A stretch of DNA of 12,578 bases from Chlamydiota bacterium. Lineage in GTDB: Bacteria > Chlamydiota > Chlamydiia > Chlamydiales > Rhabdochlamydiaceae. Location of the stretch: assembly GCA_013041585.1 (NCBI GenBank), contig JABEVM010000133.1:1-12578 (forward strand), given 5' to 3'. Of the stretch, positions 1-6,596 are shown in pieces. Position 1 is the stretch's first letter. Each line of letters opens with the position of its first letter. The notes beneath the pieces are model-generated. The model saw only the letters and a list, made by a program, of their open reading frames with translations. It did not search any database and was not told the DNA's origin. The translations under genes were made by a program, and so were the position numbers.

Positions 1-149
1 ATATATAGTAGTTTTTGCTTTATGGCTAGAAAAAATCAAAAAAAATAAAAAAAAATTCTGATAGCACCAAAAGGATGGGAATTGTCTCGGATAAAAAGAA
101 AAACTTTGCTACCATCATAAGATAGAATTGTTTTTTAGGATAGTGGTTC

Positions 150-989
150 ATGAGAAAAGTTAATGTAATTCCAAATATCATCACGGCGTTCGGTTTAGCA
201 TGTGGTCTTTTTGTCATTTTTAAAGTAAACATGGTTGAACCGGGATCTGGAAACTACCAACTTTTGCAGGCGTCAGCCCTCTTACTATTAGTTGCAGCGC
301 TTGCTGATGTGCTTGATGGGGCAGTGGCTCGGATCATGAAAGCCGAGAGTGAATTTGGAGCTGTGTTTGATTCTCTGGCCGATGCCATTTCTTTTGGTGT
401 TGCGCCCTCTGTCTTATTATTAAAAAGTTTGACCCTTGAACAAGGGACAGGACTTTCTTTCTTTGCTGTGATCGGGGCGATGTTATTTTCTATTTGCGGC
501 GTTCTTCGTTTAGTGCGTTTTAATATCAAATCACACGAAGCAAAAGGAAATGTAGAAGAGATGCAATCGCAGAAGAAGCATTTTACAGGGCTTCCTATCC
601 CAGCTGCAGCACTCACTGCCGTATCGAGTAATTTACTTTTAGCATCACCTTATGCGGACAAATATCTCCCACTTTCCGATACTGCCCATGGAATTGTCCT
701 CTCCTGTATCATGATTATTTTAGGGTATTTCATGGTAAGCAGATGGAAATTCCCAAGTATCAAAGCTCTTCATTTTAGAGCTTCTTCCTTTTCCCTCATT
801 TTTTTCACAGTCGTTTTTGCCCTTTTTGTCCTCTATGGAATCCTCTACTTCTTCCCAATCGTGCTTGCGGTTGTAACTTGGAGTTATATTCTGATTGGTT
901 GGACACTCTCCATCATTCGTTTGATCGCAGGAAAGAAATCGAAGACGCTAGAAGATTTTGAACCTGAGCAAGAAGATCAGGAATCATAA
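150..989 (+). CDS. pssA: CDP-diacylglycerol--serine O-phosphatidyltransferase (phosphatidylserine synthase, PssA)
   Basis: This inner-membrane enzyme joins CDP-diacylglycerol and L-serine to make phosphatidylserine, the precursor of phosphatidylethanolamine. The CDP-alcohol phosphatidyltransferase signature is complete at residues 53-78: D53, D56-G57, A60-R61, G70, D74 and D78, with the exact family spacing. The downstream segments RLVRFN (120-125) and FTGLPIPAAA (145-154) are typical of PssA rather than PgsA. Several hydrophobic segments follow (about 38-52, 103-121, 181-196, 212-257), and the C-terminal tail is acidic (267-279). Length is 279 aa, slightly longer than minimal type-II synthases. 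The ATG at 150 is preceded by AGGA at 137-140, nine bases upstream. The gene converges on the kinase-like gene with 43 bases between the stops, and I see no clear terminator there. Other CDP-alcohol transferases are the only serious alternative. Confidence 0.93.
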   Translation: MRKVNVIPNIITAFGLACGLFVIFKVNMVEPGSGNYQLLQASALLLLVAALADVLDGAVARIMKAESEFGAVFDSLADAISFGVAPSVLLLKSLTLEQGTGLSFFAVIGAMLFSICGVLRLVRFNIKSHEAKGNVEEMQSQKKHFTGLPIPAAALTAVSSNLLLASPYADKYLPLSDTAHGIVLSCIMIILGYFMVSRWKFPSIKALHFRASSFSLIFFTVVFALFVLYGILYFFPIVLAVVTWSYILIGWTLSIIRLIAGKKSKTLEDFEPEQEDQES

Positions 990-1032
990 TAGCTATAAGT
1001 CCTGCATAACTAATGGTCCTATGTCGTAAACA

Positions 1033-2427
1033 CTAAGGTTTTGCGGACTTCTGATCTATAAGTTCTTCAAAACGAGACTTAAGGTAGAGTAAATAAAGAG
1101 AAGGCTCTTGCTCCGGCTTATATCTCTCTATTAATCTTGTAAACCTTGAAAGTCTTTGATAGTTAAGTGCAAAATCAGAGTGCGTCTGTATGGGTAAACA
1201 CGGTTGCATGCAACTTCGGTATCCCTCTAAAAAAGACTCTTCGAATTGTTTGACAATCTTTTTTTCTATTTTGTAAGGTGATAGGCTTTCTTCGGTAAAA
1301 TCGATAACGCGCACAATATCGCGAAAGTACAGACCTGATGGTGTGTCATGTAAATCCAATGATCGAAAGATATCAGCTAAATCTATAATGGCAATTTTGC
1401 TCGTTTCTACGTCATAAATAAAGTTCCCTGTATGGGCATCGCTATGTTCTAAGGTGTGATAAAAAGGGGCTTTCTTACAATCTTCTAACAAGCTTGTGAA
1501 AATTTTTTCAAGTGAGTCGATAGGCAAACTATCGAAGATCTTAGCATATTTGGGATCTGCAGCTTTCTTAGAAAGAAAGCGAAGTTTCTTATTCAGGTTT
1601 ATCTTTTTGGTTTCGATGTATTTTTCTTTTTGCGAAGAGGGGGCTTCAGTGCAATACATCCCGTTGAATTCAGCTAAAGCCCTACCTAATTGGTAAAGAG
1701 CTTTATTGCATGATTCTCTTCTTTCTTCATTCGAATTTTTATCTATATTCTGACCATATTTGTGGAGGATATGATCTAATCCTATTCCTTGCGCTTTTGT
1801 TTCTGCAAGCATGAGATGAGGAATTTTTTCAGGAGCAAACAGAAAAGGCTGTGGTTTATTAATAAGTACTTTGCCAACTGCTAAGAGGGAAATGGGATCA
1901 CTTTCTTTTGGATGTTGAGAGAGCAAAAAATTGATTGCGCTGAGTTCATGAGAAAAGTGGCAGGTTCCCTTATATGTGCCTTTATCAAGCAGCCTAAATA
2001 CTTTCACCACAATATTGTGATCCTTAATAAAATAGACGCCGTCATGTTCTTTATGAAGAGGTTTGTTTTCGATTACATCGCTTGCATTCACTTGAATCTG
2101 GCAGGTCTCTCTAACGAACCTGGCAATCGATTCTTCTGTGGATGTATTTTCTACCGTATAATCTTTTACAGCTTCGAGAATTTTGTTTCTTGCAGAAAGA
2201 AGAAGATTTTTTTCCTCTTTTTTTCCGCTTATGGTTTTCAAAGAAGTAGTTTGTTTGCTTTCAGCTTCTTTAATAATTTGCAGTGATAGGAAAAGATCCT
2301 GGTTTGAATTGCTTGTTATACTCTGCGGAGCTGTTTCGATTTCGGTGTTATCCGCATAAGTAGGGCTTACTACGATGTAGCTGGTTAGAGCGAGTAATAA
2401 TGCTTTTGTAACTTTTTTCGCCTGCAT
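1033..2427 (-). CDS. Exported protein with aminoglycoside-phosphotransferase/protein-kinase-like fold
   Basis: Exact substrate unknown. Numbering is from the start chosen here (464 aa). Residues 1-25 form a Sec signal peptide: lysines at 4, 5 and 8, a hydrophobic core, and PTYA before a likely cleavage site after A25. Kinase-fold landmarks follow in order. K142 lies in a hydrophobic beta strand (VVKVF), like the ATP-binding lysine. E161 (SHELSA) sits where the helix-C glutamate would be. H328-x-D330-x-H-x-x-N335 is the Brenner/APH catalytic loop, and D349 in IIDLAD is the metal-binding aspartate in the position of DFG. The C-terminal part is helical, as in APH and choline-kinase-like proteins. 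The frame continues upstream to an ATG at 2466 (477 aa). The ATG at 2427 is preferred because it starts a standard signal peptide and has AAGG five bases upstream; the 2466 start has no ribosome site. Export of a kinase-like enzyme suggests a periplasmic or host-directed role (inference). It may instead be an inactive pseudokinase. Confidence 0.75.
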   Translation of the reverse strand: MQAKKVTKALLLALTSYIVVSPTYADNTEIETAPQSITSNSNQDLFLSLQIIKEAESKQTTSLKTISGKKEEKNLLLSARNKILEAVKDYTVENTSTEESIARFVRETCQIQVNASDVIENKPLHKEHDGVYFIKDHNIVVKVFRLLDKGTYKGTCHFSHELSAINFLLSQHPKESDPISLLAVGKVLINKPQPFLFAPEKIPHLMLAETKAQGIGLDHILHKYGQNIDKNSNEERRESCNKALYQLGRALAEFNGMYCTEAPSSQKEKYIETKKINLNKKLRFLSKKAADPKYAKIFDSLPIDSLEKIFTSLLEDCKKAPFYHTLEHSDAHTGNFIYDVETSKIAIIDLADIFRSLDLHDTPSGLYFRDIVRVIDFTEESLSPYKIEKKIVKQFEESFLEGYRSCMQPCLPIQTHSDFALNYQRLSRFTRLIERYKPEQEPSLYLLYLKSRFEELIDQKSAKP

Positions 2428-2590
2428 TGGAACCTTGATTTTTAGGAGAATTTGTCTGTAAATCATAACAAGATCATGATTTTTCGCCTAGAAATTGGGC
2501 AGTGCAACCATGTAAGAAAATTTTTACTTATTCATTCTATGTGAAGAAACTGCCTAAAGTGGGAAAGAAAGTGAAAAAAAATAATTTGAA

Positions 2591-2628
2591 AATAAAAAAC
2601 CCGGCTACATGAAACTGAAGCCGGGTTT
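2591..2628 (-). terminator. Rho-independent terminator of the SH3-domain gene
   Basis: A perfect 10-bp inverted repeat (AAACCCGGCT at 2597-2606, AGCCGGGTTT at 2619-2628) encloses a 12-base loop. Read on the minus strand, the hairpin begins 9 bases after the stop at 2638. Its closing T residues run on into a T-rich tract (the complement of 2591-2599). This is the only hairpin in the window with both a GC-rich stem and a clear T tract. It separates the SH3-domain gene from the kinase-like gene downstream, so the two are probably transcribed independently. Confidence 0.9.
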
Positions 2629-2637
2629 AAAGAATAT

Positions 2638-3855
2638 TTACTGTTCTAAAGAGAGAACGAAGTAAGCTGGGAATGCGAAATTGTTATTATCGCGTGAAGA
2701 GCCTACAATCGATACTCTTTTACCAACGTAGCTATCTAAGTTCACTAGCGTGCTATAGATATAGGCTACGGGAAGATCATCGCTGCGAAGAATGAAGCTT
2801 CCTGGTTTACCTTTAATAGGGCCATTGTAAGGTTCTACAATTCCTGTTAGGGTAACTGCGGATTGCTTTTGTTCTTCATAAAACTCGCGGATATCTTTTT
2901 GATGGTTCAAATAAGCTGAGCTTAAAAAGAGAGCTTCTTCAACAGGTTCCCAGATTTTCATTCTGTCGGTGATTCTGTCTAAAGATCCGATCTCAGAATC
3001 ATTCAAAGAAATTACTTCTTCTTCTGCGGCTTTTGCGTGCTCTTTTTTGCTTTCTTGAGGAGCTTTACTTGCTTTGCTTTCTAAGAAGGCGATTTTCTTT
3101 TGTAAATATGCATCTTGAAGAGAAGTTAAAGCTTCTTTTGCTTTTTCTACATAGCTTGGAAAATCGTGATAATCTTGTATGATGCTATTATAGGTGTGTT
3201 GCAATCTTTCCACATCCATTTGCTCATAGGATTTTTGTAGTTCTGCTTTTGCTAGAAGGTTTGTAGATTCTAGCAATTGATCAACAGTTTTCTGTTTTTT
3301 TACATACTGCGCTTTGAAATCAGCTCCGCCTACTTTGTCGACATATTCTTTAGCAATGTAAAAACGTGTGTTTGCAGGTGGGGTAATTTCGTACCATTTT
3401 TTATTTATTTCACTTGGGGCTCCATGTACTTTATCTCCAGTTTGTAAATGTCCGATTACTGGAGCTTCAAGATCTGGCTCAAGGCGCACGTTAACGCGAT
3501 TTCCTTCTACAACACCATCAAAAATAAAGCCGCTGAATACATAGGCTTTTACATTTTCTGGTGGTTCGACGGCCCAAAAACTTCCGCTGTCTCCCACAAC
3601 TAAAAAGAGGTCGTCTTTTTGTAATTCTTGGATTACATAGCTTTCGATATCAGGTTGGATTCGAAGGCGTACTTTATTTCCTTTCACTTTTCCAGTAAAA
3701 GTAGAAAACGCTACCTCTACAGGTTTTTTTGGAGCAGGAGTTTCAAATCCGCTAGGGAAACTAATTTCTTGAGATGTGCCTACATCTTCAGCATATAAAC
3801 ATGTGAAAGATAGTGTTACAGTTGCAGCACTTATATATTTTAGAAAGCTTTTCAT
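2638..3855 (-). CDS. Secreted protein with two bacterial SH3 domains, Ctad1 (CT017)-like putative adhesin/invasin
   Basis: The protein is 405 aa. Residues 1-22 are a signal peptide ending LYA before ED. Two tandem SH3b domains follow, about 53-112 and 113-174. Their repeated cores are visible: GNKVRLRIQPDIESYVI and GNRVNVRLEPDLEAPVI (59-75 and 118-134), each with a later aromatic strand. Residues about 178-265 are charged and helical, probably coiled coil. The C-terminal segment 335-403 (LTGIV, then VGKRVSIVG) is beta-rich, possibly OB-like. In C. trachomatis, CT017/Ctad1 is a surface protein with two N-terminal SH3b domains that binds host integrin beta-1. The domain order and the position next to a CT016-like gene and phoH support homology. 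Adhesin function here is inferred. The alternative is a cell-wall-binding SH3b protein, since SH3b domains commonly bind peptidoglycan. The start has a strong AGGAGG site. Confidence 0.85.
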   Translation of the reverse strand: MKSFLKYISAATVTLSFTCLYAEDVGTSQEISFPSGFETPAPKKPVEVAFSTFTGKVKGNKVRLRIQPDIESYVIQELQKDDLFLVVGDSGSFWAVEPPENVKAYVFSGFIFDGVVEGNRVNVRLEPDLEAPVIGHLQTGDKVHGAPSEINKKWYEITPPANTRFYIAKEYVDKVGGADFKAQYVKKQKTVDQLLESTNLLAKAELQKSYEQMDVERLQHTYNSIIQDYHDFPSYVEKAKEALTSLQDAYLQKKIAFLESKASKAPQESKKEHAKAAEEEVISLNDSEIGSLDRITDRMKIWEPVEEALFLSSAYLNHQKDIREFYEEQKQSAVTLTGIVEPYNGPIKGKPGSFILRSDDLPVAYIYSTLVNLDSYVGKRVSIVGSSRDNNNFAFPAYFVLSLEQ

Positions 3856-3865
3856 GAGTGTAATT

Positions 3866-3871
3866 CCTCCT
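3866..3871 (-). promoter_or_regulatory. Strong Shine-Dalgarno site of the SH3-domain gene
   Basis: On the minus strand the sequence is AGGAGG, 10 bases before the ATG at 3855. It is the longest match to the anti-Shine-Dalgarno sequence in the window. This fixes the start codon and suggests efficient translation of the exported protein. Confidence 0.85.
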
Positions 3872-4157
3872 AAGTCGCCATTTATTTTATTTTGCCTGAA
3901 TATCCCTCATTGAAACTACGATAAACGGTGCTTTCTGTTTTCTGGTATCGCAATTTGGGTCGGCTAGCTAGTCTAATTTGACATTCTAGAGAGTAGCATT
4001 TTTTTACACCATGCTTTTTTGTTTTATGACGGAAAATCGCAAAAAGAAAGAACCGCAAAAGTTTGAAAAGGGGAGTTTTTTCTTTCTTTTTTAACGATGG
4101 TGATGGGTTTTGAAGGACGAAGCCGATTTTTCATCGGCTTCGCTATGATGAAAAAAA
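3872..4157. other. Intergenic region with two inverted repeats
   Basis: No convincing gene lies in this stretch. It should hold the promoter of the minus-strand SH3-domain gene, but I found no good -35/-10 pair. A short CTAGCTAG palindrome lies near 3964-3972. Two longer inverted repeats near the end of the upstream gene are the main structure: a GC-containing hairpin at 4118-4142 and an A/T-rich 12-bp repeat with arms at 4041-4052 and 4080-4091. Short open frames here lack ribosome sites and are low-complexity. Confidence 0.6.
4118..4142 (-). terminator. Perfect 10-bp hairpin after the SWIM-like gene, probable terminator
   Basis: The arms CGAAGCCGAT (4118-4127) and ATCGGCTTCG (4133-4142) pair perfectly around a 5-base loop, 15 bases downstream of the stop at 4158. 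No T tract follows immediately on the minus strand, so it is not a textbook intrinsic terminator. It could end transcription inefficiently or protect the 3' end of the message. A second, A/T-rich inverted repeat lies about 27 bases further downstream. Confidence 0.6.
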
Positions 4158-4886
4158 CTAACTGTTCAAAACTGCGCGAATATGTTCGCAGTTGTTTTTG
4201 CCGCAATTACAGCCGACTGGTTCTCCTAGAAAAACAGAATACTGTTCATGAGAATCTAGCGGATTTGTAACAGAGTATAATTGATCGGACGTCTGCTTAA
4301 TATCCCAAATTCGGAAACGTAAATCCTCTTCAGAAACTTCTTCTGTATCTAAAGTGACAGGGGCTTCGGGAATTTCGCCCACACCGTTTTGTACTGCTCT
4401 TGCGATCTGGCAATGCATACAATTACAATGAGGTTCCGGTTTTGGCAAGATAGCTGGATCTTCTACACCTACAACTTTAGATATAGCTGCAATTTTGGAT
4501 AAGATCTCTGAAGGAAGATCGGGGCTGTTGGCTTGCTCTGGATTATGTTGCAATGCTGAGCCTAGTCCTTCTAAGCCTTCAATTCCAATGCGCATTGGGA
4601 ACATTTGATCTTCAGTTCTTTCCATTGGCGAATTAGTTGATTTAAGATTGTTCATTGAAAAAGGAGGAGAAAAGTTCGTAGAGATCCTTTCTTGCTCGAG
4701 GTAACTGGTATGAGTAGTAAAAATTTTATCAATAATATGGGGTTCTAGCGAAGGGATTTCAATCTTCGTGCCACTATGTAAAGTAACGATAAGTGTCTGA
4801 TTATTATCGACATGTAAAGATGCGATATTGTCCCACGAAGTCGAGATGAAAGGGGGGAGACTCAAAGTTTTCATTGTGATTTTCAT
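4158..4886 (-). CDS. SWIM zinc-finger-like protein, CT016-like hypothetical
   Basis: Function unknown. The protein has 242 aa and no signal peptide. The N-terminal part (about 17-57) has short beta-strand-like segments (ASLHVDN, TLIVTLHSGTKIEIP). The middle (70-125) is low in predicted structure. There are two cysteine clusters. The first is C154-x-C156-x-x-C159, flanked by H153 and H158. The second is C226-x-C228-x4-C233-x-H235. The second, preceded by a YSV-containing strand (204-219) and followed by IRAVL, resembles a SWIM zinc finger (CxCx(n)CxH), a module of DNA or protein interaction. Its central spacer of 4 is shorter than usual. The clusters resemble each other (CNC...C then IARAV, and CNC...C then HIRAV), suggesting an internal duplication. 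Position between phoH and the SH3-domain gene matches CT016 as I recall it. The ATG at 4886 is preferred over the ATG at 4898 because a GGAGGG site precedes it and overlaps the upstream ATG. Confidence 0.8.
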   Translation of the reverse strand: MKITMKTLSLPPFISTSWDNIASLHVDNNQTLIVTLHSGTKIEIPSLEPHIIDKIFTTHTSYLEQERISTNFSPPFSMNNLKSTNSPMERTEDQMFPMRIGIEGLEGLGSALQHNPEQANSPDLPSEILSKIAAISKVVGVEDPAILPKPEPHCNCMHCQIARAVQNGVGEIPEAPVTLDTEEVSEEDLRFRIWDIKQTSDQLYSVTNPLDSHEQYSVFLGEPVGCNCGKNNCEHIRAVLNS

Positions 4887-4890
4887 GATA

Positions 4891-4896
4891 CCCTCC
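4891..4896 (-). promoter_or_regulatory. Shine-Dalgarno site that fixes the start of the SWIM-like gene
   Basis: The minus strand reads GGAGGG ending four bases before the ATG at 4886. It directly follows and overlaps the alternative in-frame ATG at 4898, which itself has no ribosome site. The four-residue longer start is therefore unlikely. Confidence 0.8.
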
Positions 4897-4934
4897 ATTG
4901 GTAAAGATACTATTATACCTCAAAAGATAGTTTT

Positions 4935-4963
4935 ATTGTATGTTTCTTGGTCAGAATTGTCAA
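4935..4963 (-). promoter_or_regulatory. Near-consensus sigma-70-type promoter for the SWIM-like gene
   Basis: On the minus strand TTGACA (4963-4958, perfect -35) is followed after exactly 17 bases by TACAAT (4940-4935, five of six matches to the -10 consensus). The predicted transcript start is near 4928, giving a leader of about 42 bases before the ATG at 4886. A second TATAAT hexamer on the same strand (4917-4912) has no matching -35. Confidence 0.75.
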
Positions 4964-5000
4964 GAAATTTAGCACTCGACTGCATCGTCTGCTTACTTAT

Positions 5001-5030
5001 TTCACAACATGTTTATTATTAGCATATTAT
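5001..5030 (+). promoter_or_regulatory. Candidate promoter for phoH
   Basis: TTCACA (5001-5006, five of six matches) is followed after 18 bases by TATTAT (5025-5030, five of six), overlapped by a perfect TATAAT at 5028-5033. Start of transcription would be near 5037, giving a leader of about 115 bases. The leader contains a weak hairpin (TCGGGAT...ATCCGA, near 5077-5094). It lies back-to-back with the minus-strand promoter at 4935-4963. Confidence 0.5.
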
Positions 5031-5139
5031 AATAATTAATCAAAAATTAAAGAAAAAAACTTAGCTCTAAAAATCGGGATTAGGTATCCGAATTACTAGG
5101 TCTTACGTATTCGATATGTGAGTGAATGGCGCCCTAAAT

Positions 5140-5145
5140 AAGGAG
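5140..5145 (+). promoter_or_regulatory. Shine-Dalgarno site selecting the GTG start of phoH
   Basis: AAGGAG is placed six bases before the GTG at 5152. It lies inside the ten-codon in-frame extension that begins at another GTG (5122), which has no ribosome site. It therefore marks 5152 as the real start. Confidence 0.8.
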
Positions 5146-5151
5146 AACTTA

Positions 5152-6465
5152 GTGAAGAGAAAAACTTTTGTGATTGATACGAATGTGCTCTTACATGATC
5201 CAGATGCATTAAAAAAATTTGATGATAATGACGTGGTTATTCCTTTGATCGTGCTTGAAGAGCTCGATGGGATGAAAAGACTTTCCGATGAATTAGGTAA
5301 GAATTCAAGACAGGTAATTCGCTATATTGATGGTTTAAAGGAAAAAAATAGTGGTGATTTACATACAGGGGTAAAAATAGAAAATGGAAGCACGGTTCGC
5401 ATTCATTTAGAGACAAGAGGTTCAGATAAGAAACTTTTTCCCCTTCCTTTAGATAGGAATAACAACAAAATCCTATTTGTTGCCCATCAAATTCAAGAAA
5501 ATCACGAAAATGTGGTCTTAGTTTCCAAGGACTTTGTCATGCGCGTGAAGGCCGAAGCCATTGGACTTCAGTCGCAAGATTATGAAAATCTCAAAGAGTC
5601 TTATGGGAATATATATAAAGGATACCAAAAGCTAGAAGTTGCCAAAAGAGATATCGATCTTTTTTTTAAAGATGGCTTTATTGGTACTGGGGATAAGAAG
5701 TTTTTTCCAAACGAGTACGCGATCTTAACTTCGCCAGAAAATTCGACTGCAGTCTGTAAATACAACTCTCAAACTCGCAGACTAGAGCCTTTACAAAAGT
5801 TAACTAGGGACATTTGGGGAATTCAACCTTTGAATTTGGAACAGAAATGTGCTCTTGACATGCTACTTAGAGATGACATCAAGCTCATTAGTTTGATTGG
5901 ACAAGCTGGAACGGGAAAAACCCTTTTAGCTTTAGCTGCCGGACTTAAGAAAGTATTTGATGATGGAGTGTATACCAAAATTTTAGTCAGTAGGCCAATT
6001 ATACCACTTGGAAAAGATATTGGATATCTGCCAGGAACAAAAGAGGAGAAACTTTATCATTGGATGCAGCCGATCTATGATAACTTAGAATTTCTCTGCC
6101 AGTCCACGACAGGATCGCCAAATAGCGCAGAAACACAAAAATGGATTATGGAAAGTAAGAAGATCGAAATGGAGGCTGTAACCTACATTCGCGGTAGGAC
6201 CCTTCCTAAGATTTTTATTATTATCGATGAAGCGCAGAACTTAACCCCTCATGAAGTCAAGACGATTATTTCTAGAGCGGGGCAGGGGACGAAAGTGATT
6301 TTAACCGGAGACCCATCGCAAATTGACAATCCTTACTTGGACAAAGATTCCAATGCATTAACCTATGTAGTGGGAAGATTCAAACATCATCCTCTGTATG
6401 GGAATTTGGTTCTGGATCGTACAGAAAGATCAGAACTTGCAGCGCTCGCTGCCGAGATTTTATAA
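5152..6465 (+). CDS. phoH: PhoH family ATPase with N-terminal PIN ribonuclease domain (YlaK/PhoH type)
   Basis: The protein is 437 aa, the usual size for PIN-PhoH fusions. The N-terminal PIN domain (about 3-140) shows the acidic nuclease residues: D9 in VIDTN, E37/E38 in VLEELD, and D127 in VSKDF. The PhoH P-loop ATPase domain (about 225-437) has Walker A GQAGTGKT (250-257, K256), Walker B IIIDEAQN (356-363, D359 and E360), the TGDPSQID element (385-392) and a terminal RTERSELA with the conserved arginine R423. Characterised homologues combine sequence-specific RNase and ATP-dependent RNA unwinding, so a role in RNA turnover is likely. The start is GTG at 5152, chosen for its AAGGAG site. The gene is divergent from the SWIM-like gene, an order that matches CT015/CT016 in C. 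trachomatis by recollection. All catalytic motifs are intact. Confidence 0.95.
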   Translation: MKRKTFVIDTNVLLHDPDALKKFDDNDVVIPLIVLEELDGMKRLSDELGKNSRQVIRYIDGLKEKNSGDLHTGVKIENGSTVRIHLETRGSDKKLFPLPLDRNNNKILFVAHQIQENHENVVLVSKDFVMRVKAEAIGLQSQDYENLKESYGNIYKGYQKLEVAKRDIDLFFKDGFIGTGDKKFFPNEYAILTSPENSTAVCKYNSQTRRLEPLQKLTRDIWGIQPLNLEQKCALDMLLRDDIKLISLIGQAGTGKTLLALAAGLKKVFDDGVYTKILVSRPIIPLGKDIGYLPGTKEEKLYHWMQPIYDNLEFLCQSTTGSPNSAETQKWIMESKKIEMEAVTYIRGRTLPKIFIIIDEAQNLTPHEVKTIISRAGQGTKVILTGDPSQIDNPYLDKDSNALTYVVGRFKHHPLYGNLVLDRTERSELAALAAEIL

Positions 6466-6478
6466 ATGTGAAAATGCT

Positions 6479-6509
6479 TCAAAGCTCTTTGGTAAACAAA
6501 GAGCTTTGA
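6479..6509 (+). terminator. Perfect 13-bp hairpin downstream of phoH, probable terminator
   Basis: The arms TCAAAGCTCTTTG (6479-6491) and CAAAGAGCTTTGA (6497-6509) pair without mismatch around the loop GTAAA, 13 bases after the phoH stop. No T tract follows, so termination efficiency is uncertain. The right arm overlaps the TTGACA-like sequence at 6506-6511, just upstream of the candidate porin promoter. Confidence 0.65.
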
Positions 6510-6511
6510 CA

Positions 6512-6541
6512 TTGATTGTAATAAATTCCGCAATCTATTAT
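6512..6541 (+). promoter_or_regulatory. Candidate promoter for the porin gene
   Basis: TTGATT (6512-6517, four of six matches) and TATTAT (6536-6541, five of six) are 18 bases apart. The predicted start is near 6548, with a leader of about 49 bases before the ATG at 6597. A better -35, TTGACA at 6506-6511, is six bases further upstream but would give too long a spacer. Confidence 0.4.
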
Positions 6542-6596
6542 TCCCTGTCATAAAGTCATGCATAAATGGGCCTGTAATGAAAGGGAAAGATCTATA

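Noticed and set aside
1..149. Possible promoter or element upstream of pssA
   Set aside because: Only A-runs and isolated weak hexamers (TTGTCT at 82-87, TAGAAT at 123-128) with the wrong spacing; nothing I can support.
26..232. Minus-strand open frame overlapping the pssA start
   Set aside because: Low-complexity translation of A-rich DNA, no ribosome site, and it overlaps the well-supported pssA start.
254..616. Minus-strand frame of 120 codons inside pssA
   Set aside because: Fully antisense to a gene with complete catalytic motifs; its translation has no recognisable domain.
1912..2286. Plus-strand frame of 124 codons inside the kinase-like gene
   Set aside because: Antisense to a coherent gene with signal peptide and motifs; its Phe/Cys-rich translation looks like a shadow.
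4026..4094. Plus-strand 22-codon frame starting MTENRKKK
   Set aside because: No ribosome site and the coding would lie across the A/T-rich inverted repeat; chance frame.
4024..4206. Minus-strand frame of 60 codons running past the SWIM-like gene's end
   Set aside because: Out of frame with the cysteine-motif C-terminus it overlaps, no ribosome site, and it spans the 4118-4142 hairpin.
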